Shown: positions 51,914 to 61,685 of the stretch, one piece after another
Layout: each line of letters opens with the position of its first letter
How positions within the stretch are numbered: position 1 is the first letter of the stretch
Origin: Plasmodiophora brassicae
Taxonomy: Eukaryota > Endomyxa > Phytomyxea > Plasmodiophorida > Plasmodiophoridae
Assembly (NCBI GenBank): GCA_039704465.1
Contig: JASFAU010000005.1
Span: forward strand, 558,001 to 622,000
DNA length: 64,000 bases
Direction: 5' to 3'
Made by a program: the position numbers and the translations under genes
Notes under the pieces: model-generated
The model's input: only the letters and a program-made list of their open reading frames with translations
The model's database searches: none
What the model was told of the DNA's origin: nothing

Positions 51914-53110
51914 ATGAGCGCACCGGCTGCGACTGCTGCTGCTGCTGCTGCACCGGCGCGGCTGTACGTGGACGCGCTGAACTTTGGGGGCCAGTTCGTC
52001 AGCAGGGACCACTGGAAGCTGAGCGAAATCACGGACAACGTCGGGCTGTTTGTCGGCGCCGCGAAGCGGTCCAGCATCGAGCTCAAGGTGTTTATCGACG
52101 AGACGATCCGGACGGGCGACGCGCTGCAAAAGTGGCAGAGGCGTCGCGAACGCGAGGTCAGAACGGGGCGGCGCAACGTGCCGCATGGCATGTCGGAATT
52201 GGTCGGCGATGCGTTCCGCCAGGCGGGTGTCGACGTGCACTACTCGGAGGAGCTCGACAACGACGATACGCTCGCATCGTTCGCCCAGGCCGACGGCGCT
52301 GCGATCCTCAGTGCTGACCGCGATTTCTTCGACTACCGCGATTCGACGTTCGACGTGTACGACGACTTCAACGTCACCGCGTCGCGTGCGTTGGAGCTCC
52401 GGCCCGCGCGCGCCAAGGGCCCTCAGAGGAATTGCAAGGCATTGGTCCTCGATCGATACCCGCAGACCAAGACGACGCCGCAGCGCGTTCATGCAGGGAC
52501 GACTGTGTACCGACGAGGCGCCCCGTCGGGGCTTGTCCGCCTCGCGGGCAACCCTCACATCACTGTCCGCCCTCTTCGGCAGGCACTGTACCACGATGTC
52601 GGCATTCGCTCGCCCGTTATCGAAGTGTTCCCGTACTGGGACGACGCGGCTGACTGTGTCAAATGGACGGACGAGGCGGTGCCGCCCGATGGTTCCCTGT
52701 CGCACCTGCTGACGACGCCAAAGGACGCCGTCAAACACTTCTTTGGTCGTGATCTCAGGCCGGCCGGCGTCTCCTGGCTGGACTGGAACAACCACCTCTT
52801 CTCGGTGCATGCAATAGTCGCTGAGCTGTGCGTCGAGCGGATGCGTCCGACATCCCTGCTCGACATCATGAACGAATTCGTGAGGTCGCGGCTCGTGGCG
52901 GATGACGTGTCGGATCGGCTGGCCAGCCTGGCGAGCCTGGCAATATCATCGCAGCCCGTCTACAAATTCACCTGCGCCGCATGCCAAGCGTTCCAAAGGC
53001 TCAAACAATCAGAAGTGGACTGGTTCACCTCAAGGCGTCTGGAGCTTCCCAAAACCTGCAAGTCGTGTCGTAGTAAGAACGGGCGACGCAGGCATAAAGG
53101 CAGGACTTGA
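51914..53110 (+). CDS. PIN/FEN-like nuclease-fold protein (Asteroid-like) with C-terminal Cys cluster
   Basis: Single exon, 398 codons. An Ala-rich start is followed by ARLYVDALNFGGQFV, a PIN/XPG-type first strand with Asp and Asn; then LKVFIDETI, LDNDDTLASFAQADGAAILS and ADRDFFDYRDSTF, which carry the acidic residues expected in the active site of FEN/PIN-like domains. A mostly helical middle region follows. The end has CAACQAF...CKSCRSKNGRRRHKG, a possible zinc ribbon. The overall plan resembles Asteroid/FAM120-type proteins, but I cannot assign it firmly. ATG 51914 (MSAPAATAAA) was chosen over 51771 because it directly precedes the domain. It is divergent from the acid lipase, 290 bp apart. 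Confidence 0.62.
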   Translation: MSAPAATAAAAAAPARLYVDALNFGGQFVSRDHWKLSEITDNVGLFVGAAKRSSIELKVFIDETIRTGDALQKWQRRREREVRTGRRNVPHGMSELVGDAFRQAGVDVHYSEELDNDDTLASFAQADGAAILSADRDFFDYRDSTFDVYDDFNVTASRALELRPARAKGPQRNCKALVLDRYPQTKTTPQRVHAGTTVYRRGAPSGLVRLAGNPHITVRPLRQALYHDVGIRSPVIEVFPYWDDAADCVKWTDEAVPPDGSLSHLLTTPKDAVKHFFGRDLRPAGVSWLDWNNHLFSVHAIVAELCVERMRPTSLLDIMNEFVRSRLVADDVSDRLASLASLAISSQPVYKFTCAACQAFQRLKQSEVDWFTSRRLELPKTCKSCRSKNGRRRHKGRT

Positions 53111-53404
53111 ACCGTCACCCTTGTTCTAGCACATGACAAGAGGTTATGTATCGACACAGTTTATCGACACAGCGACCAGCTCCGACGTGATCGGCTGCAC
53201 CAGGTGGGGCGTCCTGACGCGCGATGAAATTGCCAACAGACGGGGCGTCGCCGCAGCCGGCATGCTGAGTAGAACTTCGACCCCTGGTTTCGAGTAGACC
53301 GCTTCTCGTGTCGTTTGGTACTGAACGCGTCGCCTTTATCTGGCACCCCGAAGAGAGACGTGACTGTTCTTTCTTTGTCAGCTTGAAGAATTGTGACTTT
53401 GGAT

Positions 53405-53937
53405 CTCACGTTAAACGGAAGCAGCTCCTGTCGATAACGTCCTAATTCGCCAACCGACCGGATCAGTAGGATAATGTCACTCGCCGTCATGGTTGCGGGA
53501 CGATTCGCGGGCACGTGATTGCAAATGGATCGCGAGGACTTGCAACCTCTTCCATCGTTCAACAGATGGAGACCGCGGGTTACCGGTCCCAAAGCGAACG
53601 CACCTGGCAAGCAGAAACCTGGCCCGTTCGATGAAGCGTGATAACCTTGGAGTCCCAACCGAAGCGAAAGGTTCCGGATGTAGACGGGCTCATCTAGCAC
53701 CTCATTGATTTCCACGCCAGAACGAAGCCACCCGCGAGAATTGCCGCCGGCGGCGGGTGTGAAGATGACGAACTGACGGAATCCAGTGGACGACATAGAA
53801 TTCAGGGAGATCTGCGTTCGCGAGGTCGATCACGCCGAGGTGCCGAACGTCATCAATGACAATCAACGTCGGCTCGGATACCAAGGAACTGTCCTTAGAA
53901 TCGGGGCAAATGTGAACCATGATTTGCTGTACTGCTC
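53405..53937 (-). pseudogene. Duplicated gene fragment, left arm of a large inverted repeat
   Basis: Begins MVHICPDSKDSSLVSEPTLI at 53920 and continues VIDDVRHLGVIDLANADLPE and FYVVHWIPSVRHL; later pieces in other frames include IRSVGELGRYRQELLPFNV. The same DNA, in the opposite orientation and partly deleted, lies at 57276-57840. Frames shift more than once, so it is probably decayed or spliced in an unresolved way. Family not recognised. The left arm retains about 46 bp missing from the right arm. The 53111-53400 stretch beside it shows only weak ORFs. Confidence 0.5.
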
Positions 53938-53940
53938 TTC

Positions 53941-54736
53941 ATAAATGGAATGTAACGCCAACAGGAGTACGATCAACAGATCTAAACCCGCCGCCGCGCT
54001 GTCGGCCGGGCGGTCGGATTGGCGGTGCCGGCCATGAACTATTCGGTTGCGGTCCCGGCCCTCGCACCACTGGCGCAGGACAAGCGGTCGTCGCCGGTTC
54101 GTCTGCTGTTGGAGTGGCCCCGATGGCTGCCCAGGATATCCTGGACGCTGCCTCGGAGATCGTCGCCCGCAAGCGCCTACGGCTGTCCCACCCTGGCGGG
54201 ATCACAGCGGAAGAGCTCATCGGCGCCCATGTTCGGGAGCACGCGATCGTCAGCCAGCATTCGTCAAGAGTGTATCCCGCTGCAGACGCCTCCCGCCTGG
54301 TTCGCCCCCGCCATGGTGGCGGAATGTTGCCGTTAGCGCCGGTCAGCGCCATCAGCTGCCAACGCGACGCCAGGAACCAGGCGGGGGGCGTCTGCAGCGT
54401 GATACACTCTTGACGACTGCTGGCTGACGATCGCGCGCTCCCGAACATGGGCGCCGGCGAGCTCTTCCGCTGTGATCCCGCCGGGGTGGGACAGCCGTGG
54501 GCGCTTGCGGGCGACGACTTCCGAGGCAGCGTCCAGGAGACTCTGAGCAGCCATCGGGGCGACTCCAGCAGCAGCCGAACCGGCGACGACCGCTTGTCCT
54601 CCGCCAGCGGTGCGAGGGCCGGGACCGCGACCGAATAGTTCATGACCGGAACCGCCAATCCGCCCGACCGACCGACAGCGCGGCGGCGAGTGTAGATCTG
54701 TTGATCGTACTCCTGTTGGCGTTACATTCCATTTAT
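53941..54736. mobile_element. Foldback-type element with 363 bp inverted arms
   Basis: Left arm 53941-54303 starts ATAAATGGAATGTAACGCCA, and right arm 54374-54736 is its reverse complement at about 90% identity, with a 70 bp spacer. Both arms carry the same open frame (MAAQSLLDAASEVVARKRPR, LSHPGGITAEELAGAHVRER), so each arm holds a copy of a small ORF. Ends can be read as TA|AATGG...CCATT|TA, compatible with a TA target duplication, though the TIR itself contains TA so this is not decisive. No transposase inside. It abuts the end of the left gene-fragment arm. Confidence 0.75.
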
Positions 54737-54773
54737 AAAGTTTCATTACTGGTTGTGGTAGGATGGTAGGAGG

Positions 54774-54811
54774 GTCACAAAAAATGCGCGCACTGCGCAC
54801 TTTTGTGACCG
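54774..54811. other. Hairpin-forming palindrome
   Basis: GGTCACAAAAAATGCGCGCA then CTGCGCACTTTTGTGACC: near-perfect inverted repeat of about 18 bp arms around a short loop, 38 bp beyond the foldback element. It could be an element end, a recombination site or a structured RNA; nothing decides between these. Confidence 0.6.
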
Positions 54812-54900
54812 CTAAGGCCTATGTACTTAGCCGGGCGGTGCAAGCAAACCGACGCATTGCCAGCTGGGAACGCAGGTAGGCCCGGAACGAATCATCCAAT

Positions 54901-55116
54901 TTATTGGGCCGGCTCCACACAACCGCACCCCTTCGAAAACCGGGAGTGTGAGAAGTTGGCCCCCCACTTGTCGACGAATTCGGGCAACGACGAGGCGCAA
55001 TGTTCGCGGTAGCACCGCAGTACTGGCGTCACGACCTGATTGACGAACGTGCGGGCACGCTCGGTCAGGTCTTTCTTGCTGGCCGGCAGCGACGCCTCGA
55101 TGGATAGAAGCAGCAC
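54901..55116 (-). CDS. Small ORF downstream of the Crypton recombinase
   Basis: 71 codons (MLLLSIEASLPASKKDLTER, FVNQVVTPVLRCYREHCASS), helical, on the same strand as the recombinase and 59 bp past its stop. It may be a C-terminal exon of that gene or a second element gene; no domain recognised. Confidence 0.3.
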   Translation of the reverse strand: MLLLSIEASLPASKKDLTERARTFVNQVVTPVLRCYREHCASSLPEFVDKWGANFSHSRFSKGCGCVEPAQ

Positions 55117-55174
55117 AATCTTCTCCGACGAAGTCGAAAGCTTGGCCAGCTGTGAACGCCCAGGAAGATCGACA

Positions 55175-57240
55175 TTACCGCCTCGCCTCGCGCGCCCCGG
55201 TTGTCATCGTTCGGATCAGGTTGCGGCAGCGGCGGCGGAGGTGAGGTGACAATGACGACGCCATCGGCGGTTGGACTGGGGGCGGGGCCGGTGGCTGCTG
55301 GATGGCTGGCTGAGATTCCGAATTGTTGAGTCGTTGGAGAACGACCTGGTTAACCAGCGACATCATCGTCTGTGCCAGCTGGGGCACATGCGTTTGAAGC
55401 AGTTGTTCCAATTGTTGAAACGCCGGCGTCTCAGGGATATCGCGCTCTGCCAGAGAGATGAGCTGCATCAGGGACACGGACGCCGGATCGACCCGGAGCT
55501 GTGTCGCGACGTACGTCGATGCCAACCCGGGTATCGAGCTCGACTGCGGCGGGCACCTGCTATCGAGAGCGATCCGCCGAGCGTTGCGCAGGTTCTCCAG
55601 GAAGATCGGCTCCCACTTGGGCGTCAACGCCAGCACGTGGCTGTTCGTCCTGCGCGCCCGGGCCAGCAGAGCTTTCGAATCGCGGTAATACAATTCCGCG
55701 TTCTTGAGCGTCTTGTGGCGCGCCGCTTGCCTGATGTGATCGAGGTCGCCACCACCCCAGATGGCGAACAGGTACGCCGTCTTGCGGATCGAGTGCGGGC
55801 CGTACCGGTGCATCGTGTCGTCGCCGACGACAGGCCTGCAAACACGAACGAACTCGGCGTTGAACTCGTCGTAGGACAATCCATCCGGGAACGATTCGAA
55901 CGAAGCGGCGCCTCGGTCGATCGCGTCAAGGTGTTGCTTCGTGCCGAAGACCAACCGGACTTGATGCGTGTCCGAGACACCAGCGTGAACAACGCCCGGA
56001 TGGGGCATAGCTTCGGGTGCGAATCAAGCCGGTACAAGACCAGATTGACGGGACCCTCGGCCTTGGTCCTCTCCGACTTGCCGCAGACCTGCACGACGAG
56101 CTGATCGACGCGGTCCAGGTCGTCCTTGGCCGTCATCTCGAGCAAGAAATCTTCAAGCGCGATGTCGACGATCTCGTCGGCCCGCAGGAACAGGTGGACG
56201 CCCAGCAGGATCGACACCCAGGTGGAATAGTCTCGGAGGGAGCCAGTCGCAATGAGCTGCCGCCTGATCTCCAGCACCTGGTCAGGCAGCAGAGCGAAGT
56301 TACCCTCTGCCTTGTACCCCTGCGTCTCGCGTTTCACCCATTGCTTGGTGTCGACCGCAACTTGACTCAGCACAGGATTGCCGCGCCGCCACAGACGTGG
56401 CTGTCCGACGTGATGAAAGCAGCCGAAAGACTGATTCGATCTCGAGAACGTCGCCCAGCATGTGTCGCAAGAATCATCATGCTGTCCAACATGCCGGCCG
56501 CAGGCACTCGCTTGACGCGCCGCCTGGAACGCGTCCCAGCAGGCGTTGCACGCGTCTTCAAAGTTGCCACGTTGATCGCGCGCCGCATGCACCGCCGTAA
56601 CGGCCGACTCGAACTGCTCCACGTTGCCAGGGCCATTCCACCCGCCTTGGCAGACGACAGGCTGCCCACGCCGATCCAGGACGGGCACGCCCGAGGCATC
56701 GACAAGCGGCGTCCCCTGGACGCCCCTCTTGAACCGAACAAAGTTCGATAAGGTCTTCGCACTCATTGACGGGCAGTGGTCAGATGGCGCATCGTCCTGC
56801 AGGACAAGCAGGCTGTCGTAGTCACCGACCAGGCAACAGTAGTACCTTAGTCCACGTATGTGCTTGCCGTAGGCATGCACCGAGTTCTTGGCCAGGGGCT
56901 TGCTCCCGGTGACAGGGCGGCTCGCTCCTTCCGAGACGCGAAGGCGGCGACGAACCAGGCCCAAACCGACAACGGCGTCCGCCCATAACTCGGCGGGGAC
57001 ATGGTACTTGGCCCGGTTGCTGACACGGAACTGGGCCGCTGTGCGCGTTCGTTGCCCTCCAGACGATCGTGATCGACCCATGACGTCGTCGACAATGCGG
57101 TGTGGAAACCTGCGTGGGGATGCGTGCGGCGGTGCGCTTGGTTGTACTGGGAGGGGGTGGCGGCGCCGTCTGGTAGGATCCGTGGGTGCGGTAGGATCCG
57201 TGGTAGGACCCTGGTAGGACCGTTGGTAGGGACGATACAC
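55175..57240 (-). mobile_element. Crypton-type tyrosine recombinase, reading frame split
   Basis: Two overlapping minus-strand frames encode one tyrosine recombinase. Frame 1 (from 57240; first clear Met near 57081) has an N-terminal DNA-binding-like region, a Cys/His cluster (CNACWDAF...CGRHVG...CDTCW...CFHH), then GVHLFLRADEIVDIALEDF with the first catalytic Arg and VQVCGKSERTKAEGPVNLVL. Frame 2 (to 55175) supplies RLVFGTKQHLDAIDRG, GLSYDEFNAEFVRVC, GPHSIRKTAYLFAIWGGGDL (HxxR) and QAARHKTLKNAELYYRD (His/Tyr nucleophile). So all R-H-R-H-Y residues exist but a -1 shift near 55.98-56.0 kb separates the first Arg from the rest. No intron explains it. A Gln/Pro-rich tail ends the protein. Crypton elements lack TIRs and have been found in fungi, oomycetes and animals. 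Confidence 0.82.
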
Positions 57241-57275
57241 GGCGTATTTTGAGGTAGTATATAGTTATAAGTACA

Positions 57276-57840
57276 GAGCAGTACAGCAAATCATGGTTCA
57301 CATTTGCCCCGATTCTAAGGCCAGTTCCTTGGTATCCGATCCGACGTTGATTGTCATTGATGACGTTCGGCACCTGGACGTGATCGACCTCGCGGCTCGC
57401 GAACACAGGTCTCCCTGAATTCAATGTCGTCCACTGGATTCCGTCAGTTCGTCATCTTCACACCCGCCGCCGGCAGCAATTCTCGCGGGTGGCTTCGTTC
57501 TGGCGTGTAAATCAATGAGGTGCTAGAGGAGCCCGTGGGCTTCATCGAACGGGCCAGGTTTCTGCTTGGCAGCTGCGTTCGCTCTGGGAGCGGCAACCCG
57601 CGGTCTCCTCCTGTTGAACAATGGAAGAGGTTGCAGGTCTTCGCGGTCCATTTCTAATCACGTGCTTGCGCTCAAGGTAGGCCGCATACGATTCCAGCAG
57701 TACAGACTCGCCCATACAGCGTGATCAGGGGCCCTATCCTACTGATCCGGTAGCCACCACAGAGCTGGAGGTTCGCGTGACATCGGTTGGAGAATTAGAA
57801 CGTTATCGACACGAGCTGCTTGATCTGTTTAACGTGACGA
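57276..57840 (+). pseudogene. Duplicated gene fragment, right arm of the large inverted repeat
   Basis: Begins GAGCAGTACAGCAAATCATG and reads MVHICPDSKASSLVSDPTLI, VIDDVRHLDVIDLAAREHRS then stops; the later piece TSVGELERYRHELLDLFNV is at about 57777. It mirrors 53405-53937 in opposite orientation, lacks about 46 bp of it, and its frame is more broken. Just upstream (57172-57238) is a run of GGTAGGACC/GGTAGGATCC short repeats beside the recombinase start. Confidence 0.5.
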
Positions 57841-57976
57841 AACAATTTGAGGGCATGTGTTTGGAAATGGATATGTCTTTCCTCGCGAGACCATTTCACA
57901 TTACATTCCCAGGTCCCAACACTTCAAGTTGCCACGATCTTGAGCGCCATGGCTCGGCTGGTTTGACTTGAAACGT

Positions 57977-58124
57977 GTAGCTTCGACAGAATACACGAAG
58001 AGAATGTTGCGATGTAGCTTCGACAGAATACACGAAGAGAATGTTGCGATGTAGCTTCGACAGGATACACGAAGAGAATGTTGCGATGTAGCTTCGACAG
58101 AATACACAAAGAGAATGTTGCGAT
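57977..58124. repeat. 37 bp tandem repeat, four copies
   Basis: GTAGCTTCGACAGAATACAC followed by GAAGAGAATGTTGCGAT repeats exactly four times at 37 bp spacing; copies 3 and 4 each have one substitution. It lies between the right gene-fragment arm and the DDE transposase remains. Confidence 0.92.
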
Positions 58125-58199
58125 CAGCAGAGGAGATACGTGACGGCGTTGATAATCAATAAAGCGGAGTATGCGGTGAATCGAAACAATCGGCTTCGC

Positions 58200-58700
58200 A
58201 ATCGTGATCTTGGCGTGGTCAGGCCCGTTGGAGGGGGTTGCGCCCACTGGGCGCGCGCTGACGAATTGTGCAACATAATCCGCATACAGGGCCCTCCAGG
58301 AACTGCTCTTCAGAAGCGAGTTCGTAAGAAGGCCGCATAGTTGGTTGTTGTGCTTCATCGGATGTGATGGACTGGAGGCCACCCTTCTCACAGAGGGCAC
58401 GTTCGATCGGCAGAAGTTTGTCGAATGCGTCCATGAACATGCTATGTCCGGCCGAATTCAAAAGCATCCTGGGCGGCTATAGGTGTTTGTCAAGGATGGC
58501 GCCAGGATACATTGCCATCATACGATAGTCGAGTGCCTGCGGGATCATTTCCATCCATCTGCCGGCGTACTGTCCGATGTTCAATGCGGTTGAGATTGTT
58601 TTCGGTCTCGTCAAGAAAAGCCTTAGGCGTGGTACTTTGAAGGCAGGACATTCCTGTTGTCATCTTACCGGTACTCAAGACGTTTCGGAGGTATGACAGG
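58200..58700 (+). pseudogene. DDE (Tc1/mariner-IS630-like) transposase fragment, + copy
   Basis: Shifted frames read TEGTFDRQKFVECVHEHAMS, KDGARIHCHHTIVECLRDHF and FNAVEIVFGLVKKSLRR. The DGARIH and FN-x-x-E-x-V-F-G-L-V-K-K motifs match the second and third acidic motifs of DDE_3 transposases; the third-motif Glu is kept in this copy. Stops and frameshifts break it. It is mirrored by the minus copy starting 60 bp later. Confidence 0.7.
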
Positions 58701-58759
58701 AGACGACTCTAGGCGTCGCCTGGATTGAACTTGCCGTTTGCGCCAAACCCACATTTCTT

Positions 58760-59240
58760 GAAGACTCATCTCATGTCATACCTCCGAAACGTCTTGAGTA
58801 CCGTTAAGATGACAACAGGAATGTCCTTGGGTTTGACTTTGCCTTCAGAGTACGAGCGCCTAAGCCTCTTCTTGACGAGACCGAAAACAGTCGCAATCGG
58901 ATTGAACATCGGACAGTGCACAGGCGGAAATATGGGAATGATCCCGCATGTACTCGACTATCGTATGATGGCAATGTATCCTGGCGCCATCCATGATTGC
59001 CGCCCAGGATGCTTTTGAACTCGGCCGGACATAGCATGTTCGTGGATGCATTCGACAACTTCTGCCGATCGAACGTGCCCTCTGTGAGAAAGATGGCCTC
59101 CATCCGATGAAGCACAACAACCAGCTATGCGGCCTCGCTTATGGAGAGGAGTTCCTGGCCCTGCATAACGCATAATATAAGGATCCTGTATGCGGATTAT
59201 GTTGCAAAATTCGTCGACAGACCTTAAATGCATAACCCTT
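58760..59240 (-). pseudogene. DDE transposase fragment, inverted partner copy
   Basis: Minus-strand frames read LTEGTFDRQKLSNASTNMLC, ILAIMDGARIHCHHTIVEYM and MFNPIATVFGLVKKRLRR. It is homologous to 58200-58700 in opposite orientation. Here the third-motif Glu is replaced by Ala (FNPIA). A 29 bp perfect inverted repeat (GGTACTCAAGACGTTTCGGA...) at 58670-58698 and 58772-58800 marks the facing ends. The stretch to 59562 holds only remnants. Confidence 0.68.
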
Positions 59241-59562
59241 GCGACACAGCATGTCCCGATTGTCGAGACCAAACTCGCCAGGAAAGCACAGGCTGGTATG
59301 GGTCCAATCGATGGCGTTGAGTTCCTCGGAGAATCGGACAATATCTGCATCTTTGATCTGGATGGCTCGACGGAAAATGAACTGTTCCACAGTACGCGAA
59401 ACTAATAACCCATTGCCGTTGTAAAGTCGAGACTTGCCTGTCGTGTATCGTCGTATTCGCGAAGGATGCGCCACATCGTACTACGTGACGGACTCCGCAG
59501 ACTCCGTGACGGAGTTGCGACGAGTGAGGCATCCCTGGTGGGTTTTCGTCTCCTCGACAACA

Positions 59563-61430
59563 ATGGGAACTGGGAGTACCAGGCGCGAACACATTGCCAA
59601 TGGGTATCGGTCGATGCCAGATGCCAAGAAGACAGGTCGAGGCCCGTCTGGTTTGCGGTCCAATGAGACCATTCGAAGGCATGCCTCAAGTTCCGACTTT
59701 CGGATGCATGTAGCTGACACCGTCGGTTAGGTTGGCAATGTACGACCAGAAGGCGAAGCGCAATAAGAATGGGAAGATACTCGGCGGGGCATACATGTCC
59801 AAGGTCACAGAGTGCATTCTTGCGTTTTTGATATGACTAACGTCAAATCCTTGATAGGAAGCTGAAGTTGCGAGAATTGCACCAAACCGCAGGTGGTTCG
59901 GCAACACCCGCGTGGTCGGACAGGAGCAGCTAGAGGCTTTCCGACACGATATGGCAAACAAAGTTAACGACCCTTACACTGTTCTGCTGCACCAGAAGAA
60001 GCTTCCCATGGGTCTCCTGCAGGATCCATTCGCTAACGCCAAGGTCTGATGTAAACGCCGGTGCTGTGCGATGGGCCTGACCGCAATAACAGGTGAACCT
60101 GCTTACAACGGAATCTTTCGAATCAACATTCGGCAAGAAGAAGACGCGAAAGCGTCCGAAGCTTCCTGTTCAAGATCTGGAGTCCATGGTCGCCAAGGTG
60201 CAGTCCAACCTGGAGGTGTACGAAACCGAGAAGGACGATCAGATTTACGACCCGCACGCGGACCGAGAATTCAAGGATGCTGTACGCCACAAGATGTTCG
60301 ACAAGGGCCAGTCCAAGCGGATCTGGGGTGAACTGTACAAAGTTCTCGACTCAAGCGATGTCGTCGTTCAGGTGCTTGACGCACGTGATCCAATGGGTAC
60401 CTGCGTTCGCCCTGATCTAATTCCTAGCTGACGCGTATTGTTTGCATTTAGGAACGCGTTCGCCCCATGTCGAGAACCACCTGAAAAAGAACGCCCCCCA
60501 CAAGCACCTGATCTTTGTGATGAACAAATGCGACTTGATTCCAACATGGGCAACGAAACGCTGGATCAAGATTCTTTCTGCTGACTACCCGACTCTCGCA
60601 TTCCACTCGTCAATCACGAATTCGTTCGGCAAGGGCTCGTTGATTTCCCTCCTGAGGCAGTTCGCGACACTTCACAAGGACAAGAAACAGGTTTGGGTGC
60701 TGATATTCTCACTTATGCGATCTGCTACTAACGCGAGGAACAGATCAGCGTCGGGTTTATTGGGTACCCGAACGTTGGGAAGAGTTCCGTGATCAACACG
60801 CTGCGCAAGAAGGCGGTTTGCAAGGTGGCGCCGATCCCGGGTGAGACAAAGGTCTGGCAGTACATCACGCTGTTCAAGCGCATCTTCCTGATCGATTGCC
60901 CTGGTGTCGTCTACCCCTCGGGTGATTCCGAGACCGACATCGTCCTGAAAGGCGTCGTTCGCGTGGAAAGCTTGCAGGACCCGATGCAGTACGTCGATGA
61001 GGTACTGGCGCGCGTCCAGCCCGAGTACATCCAGCGCACGTACGGTGTGTCGCACTGGGAGAACTCCACCGACTTCCTGGAGCAGTTTGCGAGGCAACGT
61101 GGCAAGATGCTGAAGGGCGGCGAGCCCGACTTCAACAATGTGTCCCGTATGGTCCTGCACGACTGGCAACGCGGCCGCCTGCCCTGGTTCTGCAAGCCGG
61201 CCTTCGAAGACGAACTGGCGGCCGCATCGAAAGACAATAACGCCGCCGATAGTCTGCGCGTCGTCCAGATGGTTGACCGCATCCAGGCCAAAGCGGACTT
61301 CATCGACGCCGACATGCAGGACGGTGATGCCGAAGACGCGGTTGACGCGAAACGAAAACGACCCGCTGTCATTATGACCGTCGAGGACGCTGACGAAGAA
61401 GCGGCACCTGCTAAACGATCCCGACATTGA
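59563..61430 (+). CDS. NOG2: Nucleolar GTP-binding protein 2 (NOG2/GNL2), circularly permuted GTPase
   Basis: Required for late nucleolar maturation and export of the 60S ribosomal subunit. Exons: 59563-59678, 59731-59795, 59853-60043 (approximate inner ends), 60093-60396, 60452-60690 and 60744-61430. The N-terminal NGP1 domain reads [61 protein letters not shown]. The GTPase motifs appear in permuted order, diagnostic of this family: [24 protein letters not shown] (G4), then [14 protein letters not shown] (G1), [10 protein letters not shown] and [10 protein letters not shown] (G3). The C terminus is acidic then basic (KRKRPAVIM...KRSRH). Intron 1 uses a GC donor (AAG|GCATGC). Start at 59563 gives [15 protein letters not shown], the expected basic N terminus. 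Confidence 0.93.
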
Positions 61431-61685
61431 CGAATACATTGTTACTCTGACGCAGCAGACGGGTCACACGTGGCTACTCGCGTCACTAAGCTTCACTGTT
61501 GAACGTCACCGCAACGCCGGCGTAAGGCTCCTGCGCCTTTCGCGCCACCAGCCCAAATGAGTCCAACGACGCGATTCTACAGGACTTGCATGAACAAAGC
61601 GAGCAGTCGATGGCCAGCGAGCGTCAGACGAGCATTTAAGCAAGGAGGGCGTTTCTTCCATACACGGGGTGGGTTATGGTTTGAG

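Noticed and set aside
55271..56104. 277-codon + strand ORF across the Crypton
   Set aside because: Antisense shadow of the recombinase, whose catalytic motifs are clear on the minus strand.
57977..58124. Possible CRISPR array
   Set aside because: The four 37 bp units are contiguous with no spacers, and the genome is eukaryotic.
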